Positions 1 through 8,029 of a DNA stretch of 29,525 bases are shown piece by piece. Below the pieces are notes generated by a model. That model was not told where the DNA came from. It saw nothing but the letters and a program-made list of their open reading frames with translations, and made no database searches. Origin of the DNA: Oscillospiraceae bacterium (GTDB lineage: Bacteria; Bacillota_A; Clostridia; Oscillospirales; Oscillospiraceae); the NCBI GenBank assembly GCA_017505505.1, contig JAFVPA010000046.1, positions 1 through 29,525 on the forward strand. Direction: 5' to 3'. The position numbers and the translations under genes are program-made. Position 1 is the stretch's first letter. Each line of letters begins with the position of its first letter.

Positions 1-479
1 AGGATCTGCTCGGTCATGTACTTGGTCCAGCCGTAGGGGTTGGTGCAGTTGCCGGTCTTGCTGTTTTCCCGCAGGGGCATCTCGTTATCGCCGGAGTAAA
101 CGGTAGCGGAGGAGGAGAAGATGATCTTCTTGCAGCCAACTTCCTCCATGACCTTGGTCAGCACCAAGGTGGAGTTCAGGTTGTTGTCATAGTAACGCCA
201 GGGCTGGGCCACGGACTCACCCACAGCCTTCAGGCCGGCAAAGTGGATGACAGCGGAGATCTCATTTTCAGCGAAGATCTTACGCAGCAGAGCCTCGTCA
301 CGGACGTCACCCTCGTAGAACTTGACCTTCTTGCCGGTGAGCATTTCCACACGGTCCAGGCTCTTGGGGTTGGAGTTGCACAGGTTGTCGATGACCACGA
401 CACCGTAACCGGAGTTCAGCAGCTCGACACAGGTATGGGAACCGATATAACCGGCACCGCCGGTGACCAGAATGTTCAT
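1..479 (-). CDS. galE: UDP-glucose 4-epimerase, N-terminal part (cut by window edge)
   Basis: GalE interconverts UDP-galactose and UDP-glucose (and in some forms the N-acetyl derivatives) in the cytoplasm, in the Leloir pathway. About 159 residues are visible. The NAD-binding Rossmann motif GGAGYIG lies at residues 7-13, the SSSATVY segment with the catalytic Ser/Thr at 122-128, and the YxxxK motif (YGWTK) at 149-153. These are hallmarks of extended short-chain dehydrogenase epimerases. The ATG at 477-479 is preceded by a strong AAGGGGG ribosome binding site, which fixes the start. The C-terminal half lies beyond the left edge. The gene follows the hexosamine kinase on the same strand, fitting use of UDP-Gal/UDP-GalNAc formed from a GNB/LNB-type sugar, but it also has its own possible promoter. 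Confidence 0.95.
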   Translation of the reverse strand, partial: MNILVTGGAGYIGSHTCVELLNSGYGVVVIDNLCNSNPKSLDRVEMLTGKKVKFYEGDVRDEALLRKIFAENEISAVIHFAGLKAVGESVAQPWRYYDNNLNSTLVLTKVMEEVGCKKIIFSSSATVYSGDNEMPLRENSKTGNCTNPYGWTKYMTEQI

Positions 480-514
480 TGAAATATCCCCCTTATTTTT
501 TAGTTTACAATTGC

Positions 515-543
515 ATTATACAATAATAAATTGAAAATGGAAA
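515..543 (-). promoter_or_regulatory. Possible galE promoter
   Basis: On the minus strand TTTCCA (538-543) and a perfect TATAAT (515-520) are 17 bp apart, about 35 bases upstream of the galE start. The -35 is weak (4 of 6) and the surrounding 480-594 gap is very AT-rich, so a chance match is possible. The rest of this gap is AT-rich with repeated TTGAAAAT/AATTGA words and no other feature I can name. Confidence 0.4.
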
Positions 544-594
544 GTTGATAATTGAAAATTATGGTATAGTTTCGCAATGATTTTGAATTCTCAA

Positions 595-1719
595 TTATTT
601 TGCGTATTTGGAAACAACGGCAGCCATAGCCTCAAACTGTTCTTCCATATCCTTCACCAGCTTGAACTGGGTGCGGCAGCGGTCCAGGTTCTGCTCAGGA
701 TAGTGGATGCGGAAATAGTGGTCACCGTCCAGGTAGTCCGTCAGGAAACGGATGCCGCATTCCAGGGTCATGAGCCGTGCGCCCCAGGGCAGGTATTCCA
801 GCTCGGCGGCAGTCAGGGAACCCTGAGCGCCTTCCAGGAAGCCGCGGGTGTAGGCTTCGTACAGCTCGATATCGAAGTTGACCTTGCTCAGGTCCTTCTC
901 GTCTTCCTTGGAGTGGTTGGCACCGAAGCGGATGGAGTCGCCGAAGTCGTTGATGGAAAGGCCGGGCATGGTGGTATCCAGGTCGATGACGCAGATGCCC
1001 TCGTGGGTATCCCGGTCGATGAGGATGTTGTTCAGCTTGGTATCGTTGTGGGTGACCCGCAGGGGCAGCTTGCCATCCCGCAGGGCCTGCAGGGCCACGG
1101 AGCAGTCGGCCTTCCGGTCCAGAACGAACTGAATGTCGGCCTGGATGTCCTTGGCCCGGTCATGCTTGTCCGCTTCCAGGGCAGCCAGGAACTTCTCAAA
1201 ACGGTTCTCGGTGTCATGGAACTTCACGATGGTCTCGTGGAGGGTCTCGGCGGGATAGCCCTGGAGCATATACTGGAACCGGCCGAAGGCCCGGGCAGAA
1301 GCCTCGAACAGCTCGGGGGTAGCGGACTGGAAGCAGTCGGTATTTTCAATGAAGGGGGTCAGGCGCCAGACCTTACCGTTGGAATCGGTAAAGAAGTCCT
1401 TGCCGTCTTTGGTCTTCACCAGGCTCAGGGTCTCCCGCAGGGGATCGCCGCCCTTGGCAATGACCTTTTCCCGCAGATAAGAGGTGATGCCGATGAAGTT
1501 TTCCATCAGTTCCTCGGGATGGGGGAAGGCCGCGGAGGACAGGCCCTGGAGGATGTAACGAATGCAGTCACCCTCCTGAGGCTGGCAGAGAATGCAGAAG
1601 GTATCGTTGATATGGCCCTGGCCGTAGCGCACCGCGCCCAGCAGGGTAGCGGGGAAATCATAGGCTGCAAGCACCTCGGCAAGGATGGGGTCCTGTTCGG
1701 GGATATGAATCTGAGACAT
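595..1719 (-). CDS. nahK: N-acetylhexosamine 1-kinase (NahK/LnpB-like, APH-fold kinase)
   Basis: Phosphotransferase of the aminoglycoside/choline-kinase fold, 374 residues. Family members phosphorylate GlcNAc/GalNAc at O1 with ATP in the lacto-N-biose/galacto-N-biose pathway (older records call them mucin desulfatase). What is seen: GHINDTF nucleotide-loop motif at 35-41, catalytic-loop HND at 224-226 followed by KLNNILID, and the metal-binding DLDT at 246-249 followed by MPG, all typical of NahK. The ATG at 1717-1719 has an AGGAGGG site 9 bases upstream. galE lies downstream on the same strand, and a sugar ABC transporter is divergent; in Bifidobacterium the same gene types sit in one GNB/LNB cluster. 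A different hexose or N-acetylhexosamine substrate remains possible. No GH112 phosphorylase gene is visible in the window. Confidence 0.8.
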   Translation of the reverse strand: MSQIHIPEQDPILAEVLAAYDFPATLLGAVRYGQGHINDTFCILCQPQEGDCIRYILQGLSSAAFPHPEELMENFIGITSYLREKVIAKGGDPLRETLSLVKTKDGKDFFTDSNGKVWRLTPFIENTDCFQSATPELFEASARAFGRFQYMLQGYPAETLHETIVKFHDTENRFEKFLAALEADKHDRAKDIQADIQFVLDRKADCSVALQALRDGKLPLRVTHNDTKLNNILIDRDTHEGICVIDLDTTMPGLSINDFGDSIRFGANHSKEDEKDLSKVNFDIELYEAYTRGFLEGAQGSLTAAELEYLPWGARLMTLECGIRFLTDYLDGDHYFRIHYPEQNLDRCRTQFKLVKDMEEQFEAMAAVVSKYAK

Positions 1720-1835
1720 GGTGTATTCCCTCCTGATGATTGTATAAAAATTTTACCAGGCGCTCCTTTCGTCCTTCCTGCACTTTTATAGTTGAAATAT
1801 GCAAAAGAACCGCAAATCACGCCCTGTTTTGTTCC

Positions 1836-1864
1836 AGTATACCATAGAAAAACCCATCATGCAA
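1836..1864 (-). promoter_or_regulatory. Promoter of nahK(-galE)
   Basis: Minus-strand TTGCAT (1859-1864) and TATACT (1836-1841) with a 17-bp spacer, about 120 bases upstream of the nahK start. It lies in the 367-base divergent region between nahK and the solute-binding protein gene. Confidence 0.65.
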
Positions 1865-1915
1865 CCTATTTTACGTGTTTTTCGTCCTGTTTTCAGTATG
1901 GGATTTTGTACAATT

Positions 1916-1929
1916 TGGAATCGTTTCCA
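1916..1929. promoter_or_regulatory. LacI-family operator-like palindrome
   Basis: TGGAATCGTTTCCA is a 14-bp palindrome (12 of 14 positions symmetric) with the central CG and the even length typical of LacI/GalR-family operators. Wider symmetry is imperfect (ACAAT left, TTGT right). It sits between the two divergent promoters, about 50 bases upstream of the nahK -35 and 65 upstream of the transporter -35, so one regulator could control both directions. No lacI gene is in the window. Confidence 0.55.
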
Positions 1930-1992
1930 TTGTAAAATTATCCGATTTTGTGAATTTATACCAATCGGCCGCCCTTTGCGCCCGTTTTTTGA

Positions 1993-2020
1993 TTGACTTC
2001 TCCGAAAAAAGCTGTATACT
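1993..2020 (+). promoter_or_regulatory. Promoter of the sugar ABC transporter operon
   Basis: TTGACT (1993-1998) and TATACT (2015-2020) with a 16-bp spacer, 66 bases upstream of the solute-binding protein start. Confidence 0.7.
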
Positions 2021-2086
2021 GGAATTAGATGTGAATTGTTGCTCAAAAAGACAAACCACATTCAAGAAAATTTAGGAGGATACACT

Positions 2087-3370
2087 ATGAAGAAGATCAT
2101 CGCTCTGCTGCTGGTCCTGGCCATGGCCCTGACCCTGGTCGCCTGCGGCGGCAAGACCGAGGCTCCCGCTGAGACCCAGGCTGCTGCTCCCGAAGCTCCC
2201 GCTGAGGCTCCCGCTGCTGCCGAGAAGGTCGAAGTCACCATGATCGCTGCCCAGTACGGCAACGAGACCGCTGACTGGTGGGCAAACTTTGTCTCCGAAT
2301 TCAACGCTGCCAACGAGAACATCAATCTGGTTGTTGACGTTGTTTCCTGGAACGACATCTACACCGTCGTGAATACCCGTATCGCCAACGGCGAGGCTCC
2401 CGACCTGCTGAACATCGACGTTTTCGCCGACTACCAGGCAGACGGCCTGCTGCTGCCCGCTGAGGACTGGGTTTCCGAAGCAACCTACGCTAAGTTCTTC
2501 CCCTCTTTCCTGGCTGAGTCCGTCGTGGACGATGTGGTCTGGGCTGTTCCCGATTTGGCTTCCGCCCGTGCTCTGTACTACAACGCTGACATCCTGGAGG
2601 CTGCCGGTGTTGAAGTTCCCACCACCTGGGAAGAGCTGAGAGCTGCCTGCGAGGCCATCAAGGCTTACGACGCTGACATCTACCCCTGGGGCGTTGACAT
2701 GACCACTGACGAAGGTCAGGCTTGCTTCGCTTACTACGCATGGAACAACGGCGGCGGCTTCACCGACGCTGAGGGCAACTGGACTCTGAACTCCGCTGAG
2801 AACGTGGAAGCTGTCGAGTTCATCGTTGGCATGGTCAAGGACGGCCTGACCAACACCGACCCCACCACCGAGACCCGTTACGATCTGCAGGAAATGTTCG
2901 CATCCGGCAAGGTCGCTATGATGATCGGACCCAACCAGATCTCCAAGTACTGTGAAGCCAACGGCGGCATCAACTACGGCATCGCTTCCCTGCCCACCAA
3001 CGGTGACAAGGCTGGCGCTTCTGTCGGCGTTATGGACCGTATCATGTGCTTCGACAACGGCTACACCGATGCTGAGCTGGCCGCTGTTACCGCAGTCGTC
3101 GACGCCTTCTATGATGACGAGCCCTACGCTGAGTGGGTTCTGATGGAAGACTTCCTGCCCGCTACCTCCACCGGCAACGAGCTGTGCGCTCAGGCTGATC
3201 CCGGCATGGCCGCTTGGATCGACGTTATCGGCTCCGCTAAGTTCTACCCCGCAGCCAAGGCTGAGTGGGCAGACGTTAAGCTGGGTGTCATCGATGTTCA
3301 GCAGCAGGTTCTGCTGGGCGAGGATGCTCAGGAGATGCTGGATGCCCTGCAGGCTGAGATCGCCGGCTAA
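2087..3370 (+). CDS. Sugar ABC transporter solute-binding lipoprotein (family 1)
   Basis: Extracellular sugar-binding lipoprotein of a CUT1-type ABC importer, 427 residues. It has a short lysine start, a hydrophobic signal segment and a lipobox LVAC ending at Cys20, then an Ala/Pro/Glu-rich flexible linker (about 21-47) before the periplasmic-binding fold. The ATG at 2087 is chosen because AGGAGG lies 8 bases upstream and it gives a proper signal peptide; an upstream in-frame ATG would add 17 residues before it. The codons are strongly biased to one or two per amino acid, suggesting high expression. Two permease genes follow; the ATPase is absent, as is usual in Firmicutes where a shared MsmX-type ATPase serves many importers. 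The divergent nahK/galE suggest an N-acetylhexosamine-containing oligosaccharide, but the ligand cannot be read from the sequence. Confidence 0.9.
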   Translation: MKKIIALLLVLAMALTLVACGGKTEAPAETQAAAPEAPAEAPAAAEKVEVTMIAAQYGNETADWWANFVSEFNAANENINLVVDVVSWNDIYTVVNTRIANGEAPDLLNIDVFADYQADGLLLPAEDWVSEATYAKFFPSFLAESVVDDVVWAVPDLASARALYYNADILEAAGVEVPTTWEELRAACEAIKAYDADIYPWGVDMTTDEGQACFAYYAWNNGGGFTDAEGNWTLNSAENVEAVEFIVGMVKDGLTNTDPTTETRYDLQEMFASGKVAMMIGPNQISKYCEANGGINYGIASLPTNGDKAGASVGVMDRIMCFDNGYTDAELAAVTAVVDAFYDDEPYAEWVLMEDFLPATSTGNELCAQADPGMAAWIDVIGSAKFYPAAKAEWADVKLGVIDVQQQVLLGEDAQEMLDALQAEIAG

Positions 3371-3404
3371 TTCAACATATCTGATCTAGTCAAGGCATAG
3401 TTAG

Positions 3405-3433
3405 ATGGGCCGGGTCATTTTGGCCCGGCCCAT
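3405..3433 (+). terminator. Hairpin between binding-protein and permease genes
   Basis: Perfect 10-bp GC-rich stem ATGGGCCGGG / CCCGGCCCAT with a 9-base loop, 34 bases after the binding-protein stop, followed only by a short TTTCG. It may be a partial terminator or a 3' stabilising hairpin, which would give more binding protein than permease. Confidence 0.6.
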
Positions 3434-3451
3434 TTCGATTACGCGGCCCCC

Positions 3452-3508
3452 GTAGGGCGAGGGCTTGCGACCGGACAAGATCATCCGGTAATAAGCCCCC
3501 GCCCTACA
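3452..3508. repeat. Family A palindromic repeat, copy 1
   Basis: Ends GTAGGGCGAGGGCTT (3452-3466) and AAGCCCCCGCCCTAC (3493-3507) are inverted copies with one mismatch. The inside holds a smaller CCGGA/TCCGG hairpin. It shares its ends with the other family A copies in the window. Confidence 0.75.
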
Positions 3509-3538
3509 GAAATCTTTTCCTAACAGGGAGGTACCCTC

Positions 3539-4432
3539 GTGAAAAAAAACAAACCGTATACCCTGCTGAGTAAGGCCGAGCCCTATCTGTGGATCGCCCC
3601 CAGCATCATCCTGATGTTTATTTTCATCATCATCCCCATCGGATTCGTCTTCCGTATGGCCTTCAGCCAGGTCACCAAGTCCGGTCTTGTGAAGGGCTTC
3701 ATCGGCTTCGGCAACTTCTCCAAGGTCATCGGCAGCGCCAAGTTCTCTCTGGTGCTGAAGAACACCGTCATCTGGACCATCGCCGTCGTCGTGCTGTCCA
3801 CCGTTCTGGGCTTCATCCTGGCACTGCTGCTGAACAACGAGTTCAAGGGCCGTAAGATCGCCCGTGCCATCGTGGTCTTCCCCTGGGCCACCACCTTGGT
3901 CATCCAGGCTTCCGTCTGGAAGTTCATCATCGACGTGGACTACGGCGCACTGAACACCCTGCTGAAATCCCTGGGCATCATCAGCACCAACATCAACTGG
4001 ACCCCCACCCCCGAGGCTTACTTCGCCTGGGAAATTGCCTGTGGTATCTTCGTTACCATCCCCTTCGTCTGCTTCACCGCCCTGTCCGGTCTGCAGTCCA
4101 TCGACTCTTCCTACTATGAGGCAGCTGTGGTGGACGGTGCTACTTACTGGCAGAAGCTGTTCAACATCACCATCCCCCTGGTCAAGCCCAGCCTGACCGT
4201 GGCCACCGTGCTGAACATCATCTACGTCTTCAACTCCTTCCCCATCGTCTGGACCATCACCAAGGGTGACCCCGCATCCCGTACCGACACCCTGGTCACC
4301 TACCTGTACAAGCTGGCCTTCTACAACGGCAAGCAGGGTGAAGCCGCCGCGGTCTCCGTTATCGGCTTCCTGATCCTGCTGGTCTGCGCCAGTGTGTACA
4401 TGGTTTCCACCCTGAAGAAAGGAGACGAATGA
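3539..4432 (+). CDS. Sugar ABC transporter permease (MalF-type)
   Basis: Inner-membrane permease of the CUT1 importer, 297 residues. It has an N-terminal hydrophobic segment followed by five more membrane-spanning stretches. The cytoplasmic EAA loop that contacts the ATPase is clear at about residues 194-220 (YYEAAVVDGATYWQ followed by ITIPLVKP). The start is GTG at 3539, with AGGGAGG 7 bases upstream; no ATG in a suitable place competes. The stop overlaps the start of the next permease gene (ATGA), so the two are translationally coupled. It pairs with the second permease to form the channel for the upstream binding protein. Confidence 0.9.
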   Translation: MKKNKPYTLLSKAEPYLWIAPSIILMFIFIIIPIGFVFRMAFSQVTKSGLVKGFIGFGNFSKVIGSAKFSLVLKNTVIWTIAVVVLSTVLGFILALLLNNEFKGRKIARAIVVFPWATTLVIQASVWKFIIDVDYGALNTLLKSLGIISTNINWTPTPEAYFAWEIACGIFVTIPFVCFTALSGLQSIDSSYYEAAVVDGATYWQKLFNITIPLVKPSLTVATVLNIIYVFNSFPIVWTITKGDPASRTDTLVTYLYKLAFYNGKQGEAAAVSVIGFLILLVCASVYMVSTLKKGDE

Positions 4433-5286
4433 TCATGAAAGATACTATCCGCGTTAACTACGGCAAGCTGGCCAGCCGGATGCTGCTGTACTTTGTCGTC
4501 ACCCTGATCTGCGTCTTCATCCTGTACCCCTACTTCGTCATGGTCTGCACCGCTCTGAAGAGCCGCGCCGAGATCTTCTCCATCAACGGCACCGTGTTCC
4601 CCATCGATGTCATGTGGTCTAACTTCATCGATATCTGGCAGAAGGCACCCATGGCCAAGTACATGACGAACTCCATCATCATCGCCGGCGGCTCCACCGC
4701 CATCGCCATGATCTGCGGCATCCCCGCCGCCTATGCCCTGGCCCGTATGAAGTTCAAGGGTCAGACCGCATTCCTGGGCTTCATCATCGTCTCCCAGATG
4801 TTCGCCCCCGTGGTTCTGCTGATCGGTATTTATAAGGTCATGCAGATCATGGGCCTGACCAACAGCCTGCTGGGTCTGATCTTCATCAACGCTGCCTTCA
4901 ACCAGGCCTTCACCATCTGGCTGCTCCGCGGCACCTTCATGTCCATCTCCGCAGAGATGGAGCAGGCCGCCACCATCGACGGCTGCAACCGGATCCAGGC
5001 CATGATCAAGGTCCTGCTGCCCGTTGCCGCTCCCGGCATCGTCACCACCCTGATCTTCATTTTCATCAACGCCTGGAACGAATACACCGTGGCTCTGTGC
5101 CTGATCTCCACCGACACCATCAAGCCCTTGACCGTTGGTATCAACATCTTCAACGGCTACAACATCATCGAGTGGCAGTATCTGTTCGCAGCCTCCATCT
5201 TCGCCATCGTCCCCGTCGTTATCCTGTTCATGTCCATCGAGAAGAACCTGACCAGCGGCCTGACTGCCGGCGGCGTCAAGGGATGA
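4429..5286 (+). CDS. Sugar ABC transporter permease (MalG-type)
   Basis: Second CUT1 permease, 285 residues from the ATG at 4429; a second in-frame ATG at 4435 is at a better distance from the AAAGGAGA site and could be the true start. It has an N-terminal membrane segment, a hydrophobic core of about five more segments, and an EAA-loop variant starting MEQAATIDGC and ending LLPVAAPG around residues 176-203. The C-terminal end SGLTAGGVKG is typical of the MalG branch. It is the last gene of the transporter operon; a strong terminator follows after 23 bases. Confidence 0.9.
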   Translation: MIMKDTIRVNYGKLASRMLLYFVVTLICVFILYPYFVMVCTALKSRAEIFSINGTVFPIDVMWSNFIDIWQKAPMAKYMTNSIIIAGGSTAIAMICGIPAAYALARMKFKGQTAFLGFIIVSQMFAPVVLLIGIYKVMQIMGLTNSLLGLIFINAAFNQAFTIWLLRGTFMSISAEMEQAATIDGCNRIQAMIKVLLPVAAPGIVTTLIFIFINAWNEYTVALCLISTDTIKPLTVGINIFNGYNIIEWQYLFAASIFAIVPVVILFMSIEKNLTSGLTAGGVKG

Positions 5287-5309
5287 TATCCCATGATTTA
5301 ACATCCAAA

Positions 5310-5346
5310 AATAATTCCGTTCCCTTCCGGAACGGAATTATTTTTT
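5310..5346 (+). terminator. Intrinsic terminator of the sugar transporter operon
   Basis: Perfect 14-bp stem AATAATTCCGTTCC / GGAACGGAATTATT with a CTTCC loop, followed by a T run. The A run on the left also makes it plausible as a bidirectional terminator. Confidence 0.92.
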
Positions 5347-5356
5347 ACCATCCGCT

Positions 5357-5375
5357 GTAGGGCGGGCCGCCCTAC
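5357..5375. repeat. Family A palindromic repeat, copy 2 (short)
   Basis: GTAGGGCGG, a short centre, then GCCCTAC: a single minimal hairpin with the same GTAGGGCG end word as the longer family A copies. Confidence 0.6.
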
Positions 5376-5414
5376 CAAAGTTTTTCATTATTATGTACAA
5401 TTCCGACATTCCTC

Positions 5415-5443
5415 TTGCATTTTTCTCTATGCAATATTATAAT
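5415..5443 (+). promoter_or_regulatory. Promoter of the CNNM gene pair
   Basis: TTGCAT (5415-5420) and TATAAT (5438-5443) with a 17-bp spacer, 38 bases before the GTG start of the first CNNM-family gene. Confidence 0.75.
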
Positions 5444-5480
5444 GGATGGTACTATTTCCATTTAAGGAGTTGGTCAATCC

Positions 5481-6482
5481 GTGGACCCGGCCAGTTGTAT
5501 ATTATATGTGTTCTTTTTAGCGTGCTCCGGTTATTGCGCCTGTGCGGAGACGGCCTATACCGCTGTCAGCAAGGTGCGGCTGCGCACTATGGCGGACAAG
5601 GGAAACAGGCGGGCGAAAAAGGCCCTGTGGGTCACCGACCGCTTTGACAAGACCCTGACCACCATCCTCATTGGCAACAACGTTTTCCATGCCGCCTGCG
5701 CCTCCCTCTCCGCCCTGCTGGTGATGCGGCAGTTTGACGAGGAATTCGTGGTCTACGGCACCCTGCTGACCACCCTGATCGTCTACCTGTTTGCGGAAAT
5801 GCTGCCCAAGAGTCTGGCCAAGGCCCGCAGCGAGGAGATGGCTCTGGCGTTTGCCGGGAGCATGGTGTTTTTTGTAAAGCTGCTGACCCCCATTTCCGCC
5901 CTGTTCTCCGGGATCTCCCGGCTGATGTCCAGGCTCTTCTCCTCCGGGGAATCCAGAACCGTCACCGAGGAGGATCTGCTGAGCATCATCGAGACCATCG
6001 AGGACGAGGGCGTTCTGGAGCCGGAGCAGCAGGAGCTGCTGAACTCCGCCATGGAGTTCCGGGAAAAGATCGCCGAGGACATCATGATCCCCATCGACCA
6101 GGTAGTACGGGTTCCCAGCACCATCCCTCTGGCGGAGCTGGCGGAAACGGTGAAAACCCTGCCCTATTCCCGGATCCCGGTCTACGAGGGCACCGGGGAT
6201 AATATCGTGGGCATTCTGCCTGCCAACCTGTTCCTGAGCTATTATGTGGCCGGGAAGCCCATCGTTCTGCGCAAAATGCTGCTGAAGCCCTACGTCTTCG
6301 ACAGCAAGACCGAAATTTCCGCTCTGCTGCAGCGGATGCGCTTAAACAAGCTGCATATGGTCTTCCTCACCGATGAAAACCGCAATAAGGTAGGTATCCT
6401 CACCATGGAAGACCTGCTGGAAGAGCTGGTTGGCGACATCCAGGACGAATCCGACACAGGCGAAGGCCTGCGTCTGCGCTGA
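5481..6482 (+). CDS. CNNM/hemolysin-C family membrane protein with CBS pair (short form)
   Basis: 333 residues. The N-terminal part (about 1-150) is the DUF21/CNNM membrane domain, with hydrophobic segments, an AETAYTAVSK motif near residue 22 and the conserved IGNN in the second segment. A tandem CBS domain pair follows (about 190-320), ending in the family signature MEDLLEELVGDIQDE. It stops right after the CBS pair and so lacks the C-terminal CorC/HlyC domain of its neighbour. Start GTG at 5481 is placed by AAGGAG 11 bases upstream. CNNM proteins take part in magnesium or other divalent-cation export or homeostasis; the older name hemolysin C is not supported by function. It is cotranscribed with the next gene 14 bases downstream. 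Confidence 0.85.
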   Translation: MDPASCILYVFFLACSGYCACAETAYTAVSKVRLRTMADKGNRRAKKALWVTDRFDKTLTTILIGNNVFHAACASLSALLVMRQFDEEFVVYGTLLTTLIVYLFAEMLPKSLAKARSEEMALAFAGSMVFFVKLLTPISALFSGISRLMSRLFSSGESRTVTEEDLLSIIETIEDEGVLEPEQQELLNSAMEFREKIAEDIMIPIDQVVRVPSTIPLAELAETVKTLPYSRIPVYEGTGDNIVGILPANLFLSYYVAGKPIVLRKMLLKPYVFDSKTEISALLQRMRLNKLHMVFLTDENRNKVGILTMEDLLEELVGDIQDESDTGEGLRLR

Positions 6483-6496
6483 AGGGGGACGGGACT

Positions 6497-7780
6497 ATGG
6501 CATATATTCTGATCGCCTTTCTGCTCCTTGGCTCTGCCTTCTTCTCCGGTACGGAGATCGCCTACACCTCTCTGAACAAGCTGAAAATGAAGCGGGAGAA
6601 TGAACACCCCACCGCCACCCAGCGTCTGATGGGCTTCATTTACAACCACTACGACTCCGCCCTGTCTACGGTCCTGGTGGGCAACAATCTGGTGAACATC
6701 GGCGCCACCTCCGTGGCCACGGTGCTGGCGGTGAATCTGGCGGCCCGGATGGAAGGACGGCTGACGGATGACGCGGCCTCCACCATCGTGACCCTCATTA
6801 TGACAGTGCTGATCCTCATTATCGGCGAGATCACCCCCATGATGATCGCCCGCCGGTGCAGCGAGGCCATCGCCAAATTCGCCGCCTGGCCGTTGCTGGT
6901 GCTGATGGTCCTGTTCTTCCCGGTGGTCTGGCTCACGGGACTGGTGGTCAAGGCCTTCAGCCTGCTGTGGAAGCGGGACGAGCAGGCCGTCACCATCACG
7001 GAAGAGGAATTCGAAAATCTGCTGGACACCGCCGAGGACGAGGGTGTCATTGATGAAAGCGAAACCGACCTGCTCCAATCCGCCCTGGAATTTACGGATC
7101 TGGACGCGGCGGATATCCTGACCCCCCGGATCGATGTGGTGGGCTTTGAGCTCCACGAACCCATGGCGCAGGTCCTGGAGGTCATTGCAGAATCCCAGTT
7201 CTCCCGGTTCCCCGTGTATGAGCGGACCATCGATCATGTGGTGGGCATCCTGTATGTCAAGCATCTGCTGAAGGAATTGGTGGACAACAAGGACGTGACC
7301 CTTTCTGACCTGCTGCTGGAGCCGGTGTACATCCCCAAGACCATGAAGCTCCATGACATCATGGACCAGTTCCGCATCCACCAGACCCACATGGTGGTGG
7401 TAGCCGATGAATACGGCGGCATCATGGGTGTGGTCACCATGGAGGACGTGCTGGAACAGCTGGTGGGCGAGATCTGGGACGAGAATGACGACATTGTCAA
7501 CGACTGGCAGCAGCTGGATAAACACCGCTGGGAATGCTCCGGCGATATGAACCTGACGGAATTCTTCGACAATCTGGACCTGGATGACGAAAAGCTGGAC
7601 AGCGACTGCGCCACCGTGGGCGGCTGGGCCACCGAGAACATCGGGGCCATGCCCGTGGTCTTCGATTCCTTCGACTACGAGCAGTTCACCATTCTGGTCA
7701 AGCATGTGGACGAAAACCACCGCATCACAAGACTTCTGATTCTGGAGCACACCTGGCGGCCCAGGGATGACGAAGAATAA
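6497..7780 (+). CDS. CNNM/hemolysin-C family membrane protein with CBS pair and CorC domain
   Basis: 427 residues, full-length architecture: DUF21/CNNM membrane domain (about 1-180; ring motif GTEIAYTSLN near 19-28 and VGNNLVNIGATS in the second segment), CBS pair (about 200-325, closing with MEDVLEQLVGEIWDE) and a C-terminal CorC_HlyC domain (about 345-425). It is a paralogue of the preceding gene. The start follows a GGGGGACGGG site. Likely role is divalent cation (Mg2+) export or sensing at the membrane, with the CBS domains binding adenine nucleotides as in known relatives. Two subunits of different length in one operon could form a hetero-oligomer; this is inference. Confidence 0.87.
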   Translation: MAYILIAFLLLGSAFFSGTEIAYTSLNKLKMKRENEHPTATQRLMGFIYNHYDSALSTVLVGNNLVNIGATSVATVLAVNLAARMEGRLTDDAASTIVTLIMTVLILIIGEITPMMIARRCSEAIAKFAAWPLLVLMVLFFPVVWLTGLVVKAFSLLWKRDEQAVTITEEEFENLLDTAEDEGVIDESETDLLQSALEFTDLDAADILTPRIDVVGFELHEPMAQVLEVIAESQFSRFPVYERTIDHVVGILYVKHLLKELVDNKDVTLSDLLLEPVYIPKTMKLHDIMDQFRIHQTHMVVVADEYGGIMGVVTMEDVLEQLVGEIWDENDDIVNDWQQLDKHRWECSGDMNLTEFFDNLDLDDEKLDSDCATVGGWATENIGAMPVVFDSFDYEQFTILVKHVDENHRITRLLILEHTWRPRDDEE

Positions 7781-7787
7781 AATTCCC

Positions 7788-7819
7788 CTCCCGGATACAC
7801 CCGTGTCCGGGAGATTTTT
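7788..7819 (+). terminator. Intrinsic terminator after the CNNM pair
   Basis: CTCCCGGA-ta-CAC pairs with GTGTCCGGGAG (two-base bulge, CC loop), followed by ATTTTT. It begins 8 bases after the stop codon. Confidence 0.85.
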
Positions 7820-7886
7820 AAAAAGGAGGTGTGGTTATCCCTTTTAATCAGAAAACATCGGAATCAAAATGGAAATATGCACCTAC

Positions 7887-7967
7887 TGTAGGACGGCTTG
7901 CCTTCAAGCCGCCGCTTTGCACGCAGATTTCCCTTTTTGCGGCGGGCTGAGGGCAGCCCGCCCTACT
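7887..7967. repeat. Family A palindromic repeat, copy 3 (doublet)
   Basis: Two hairpins in inverted orientation: TGTAGGACGGCTTG with CAAGCCGCC on the left, and GGCGGGCTG with CAGCCCGCCCTAC on the right. The outer ends (TGTAGG / CCCTAC) are inverted, the arrangement of a REPIN. The rest of the 7781-8029 gap shows no clear promoter. Confidence 0.75.
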
Positions 7968-8029
7968 GTGGCATATTCCAATAGATACGGTGCTTATTTA
8001 AGGTGATAACCGCAAAAGGAGGATACATT

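Noticed and set aside
577..1791. 404-codon plus-strand open frame
   Set aside because: It is antisense to the kinase gene, its protein has low-complexity valine/glutamine/glycine composition typical of antisense of GC-biased genes, and it lacks a ribosome site.
6290..7750. 486-codon minus-strand open frame opposite the second CNNM gene
   Set aside because: His/Gln/Gly-rich antisense shadow with no family motifs; the plus strand has a clear CBS/CorC protein.
7831..7950. Small GTG open frame after an AGGAGG word
   Set aside because: The AGGAGG is only one base from the GTG, and the frame runs into a family A repeat.
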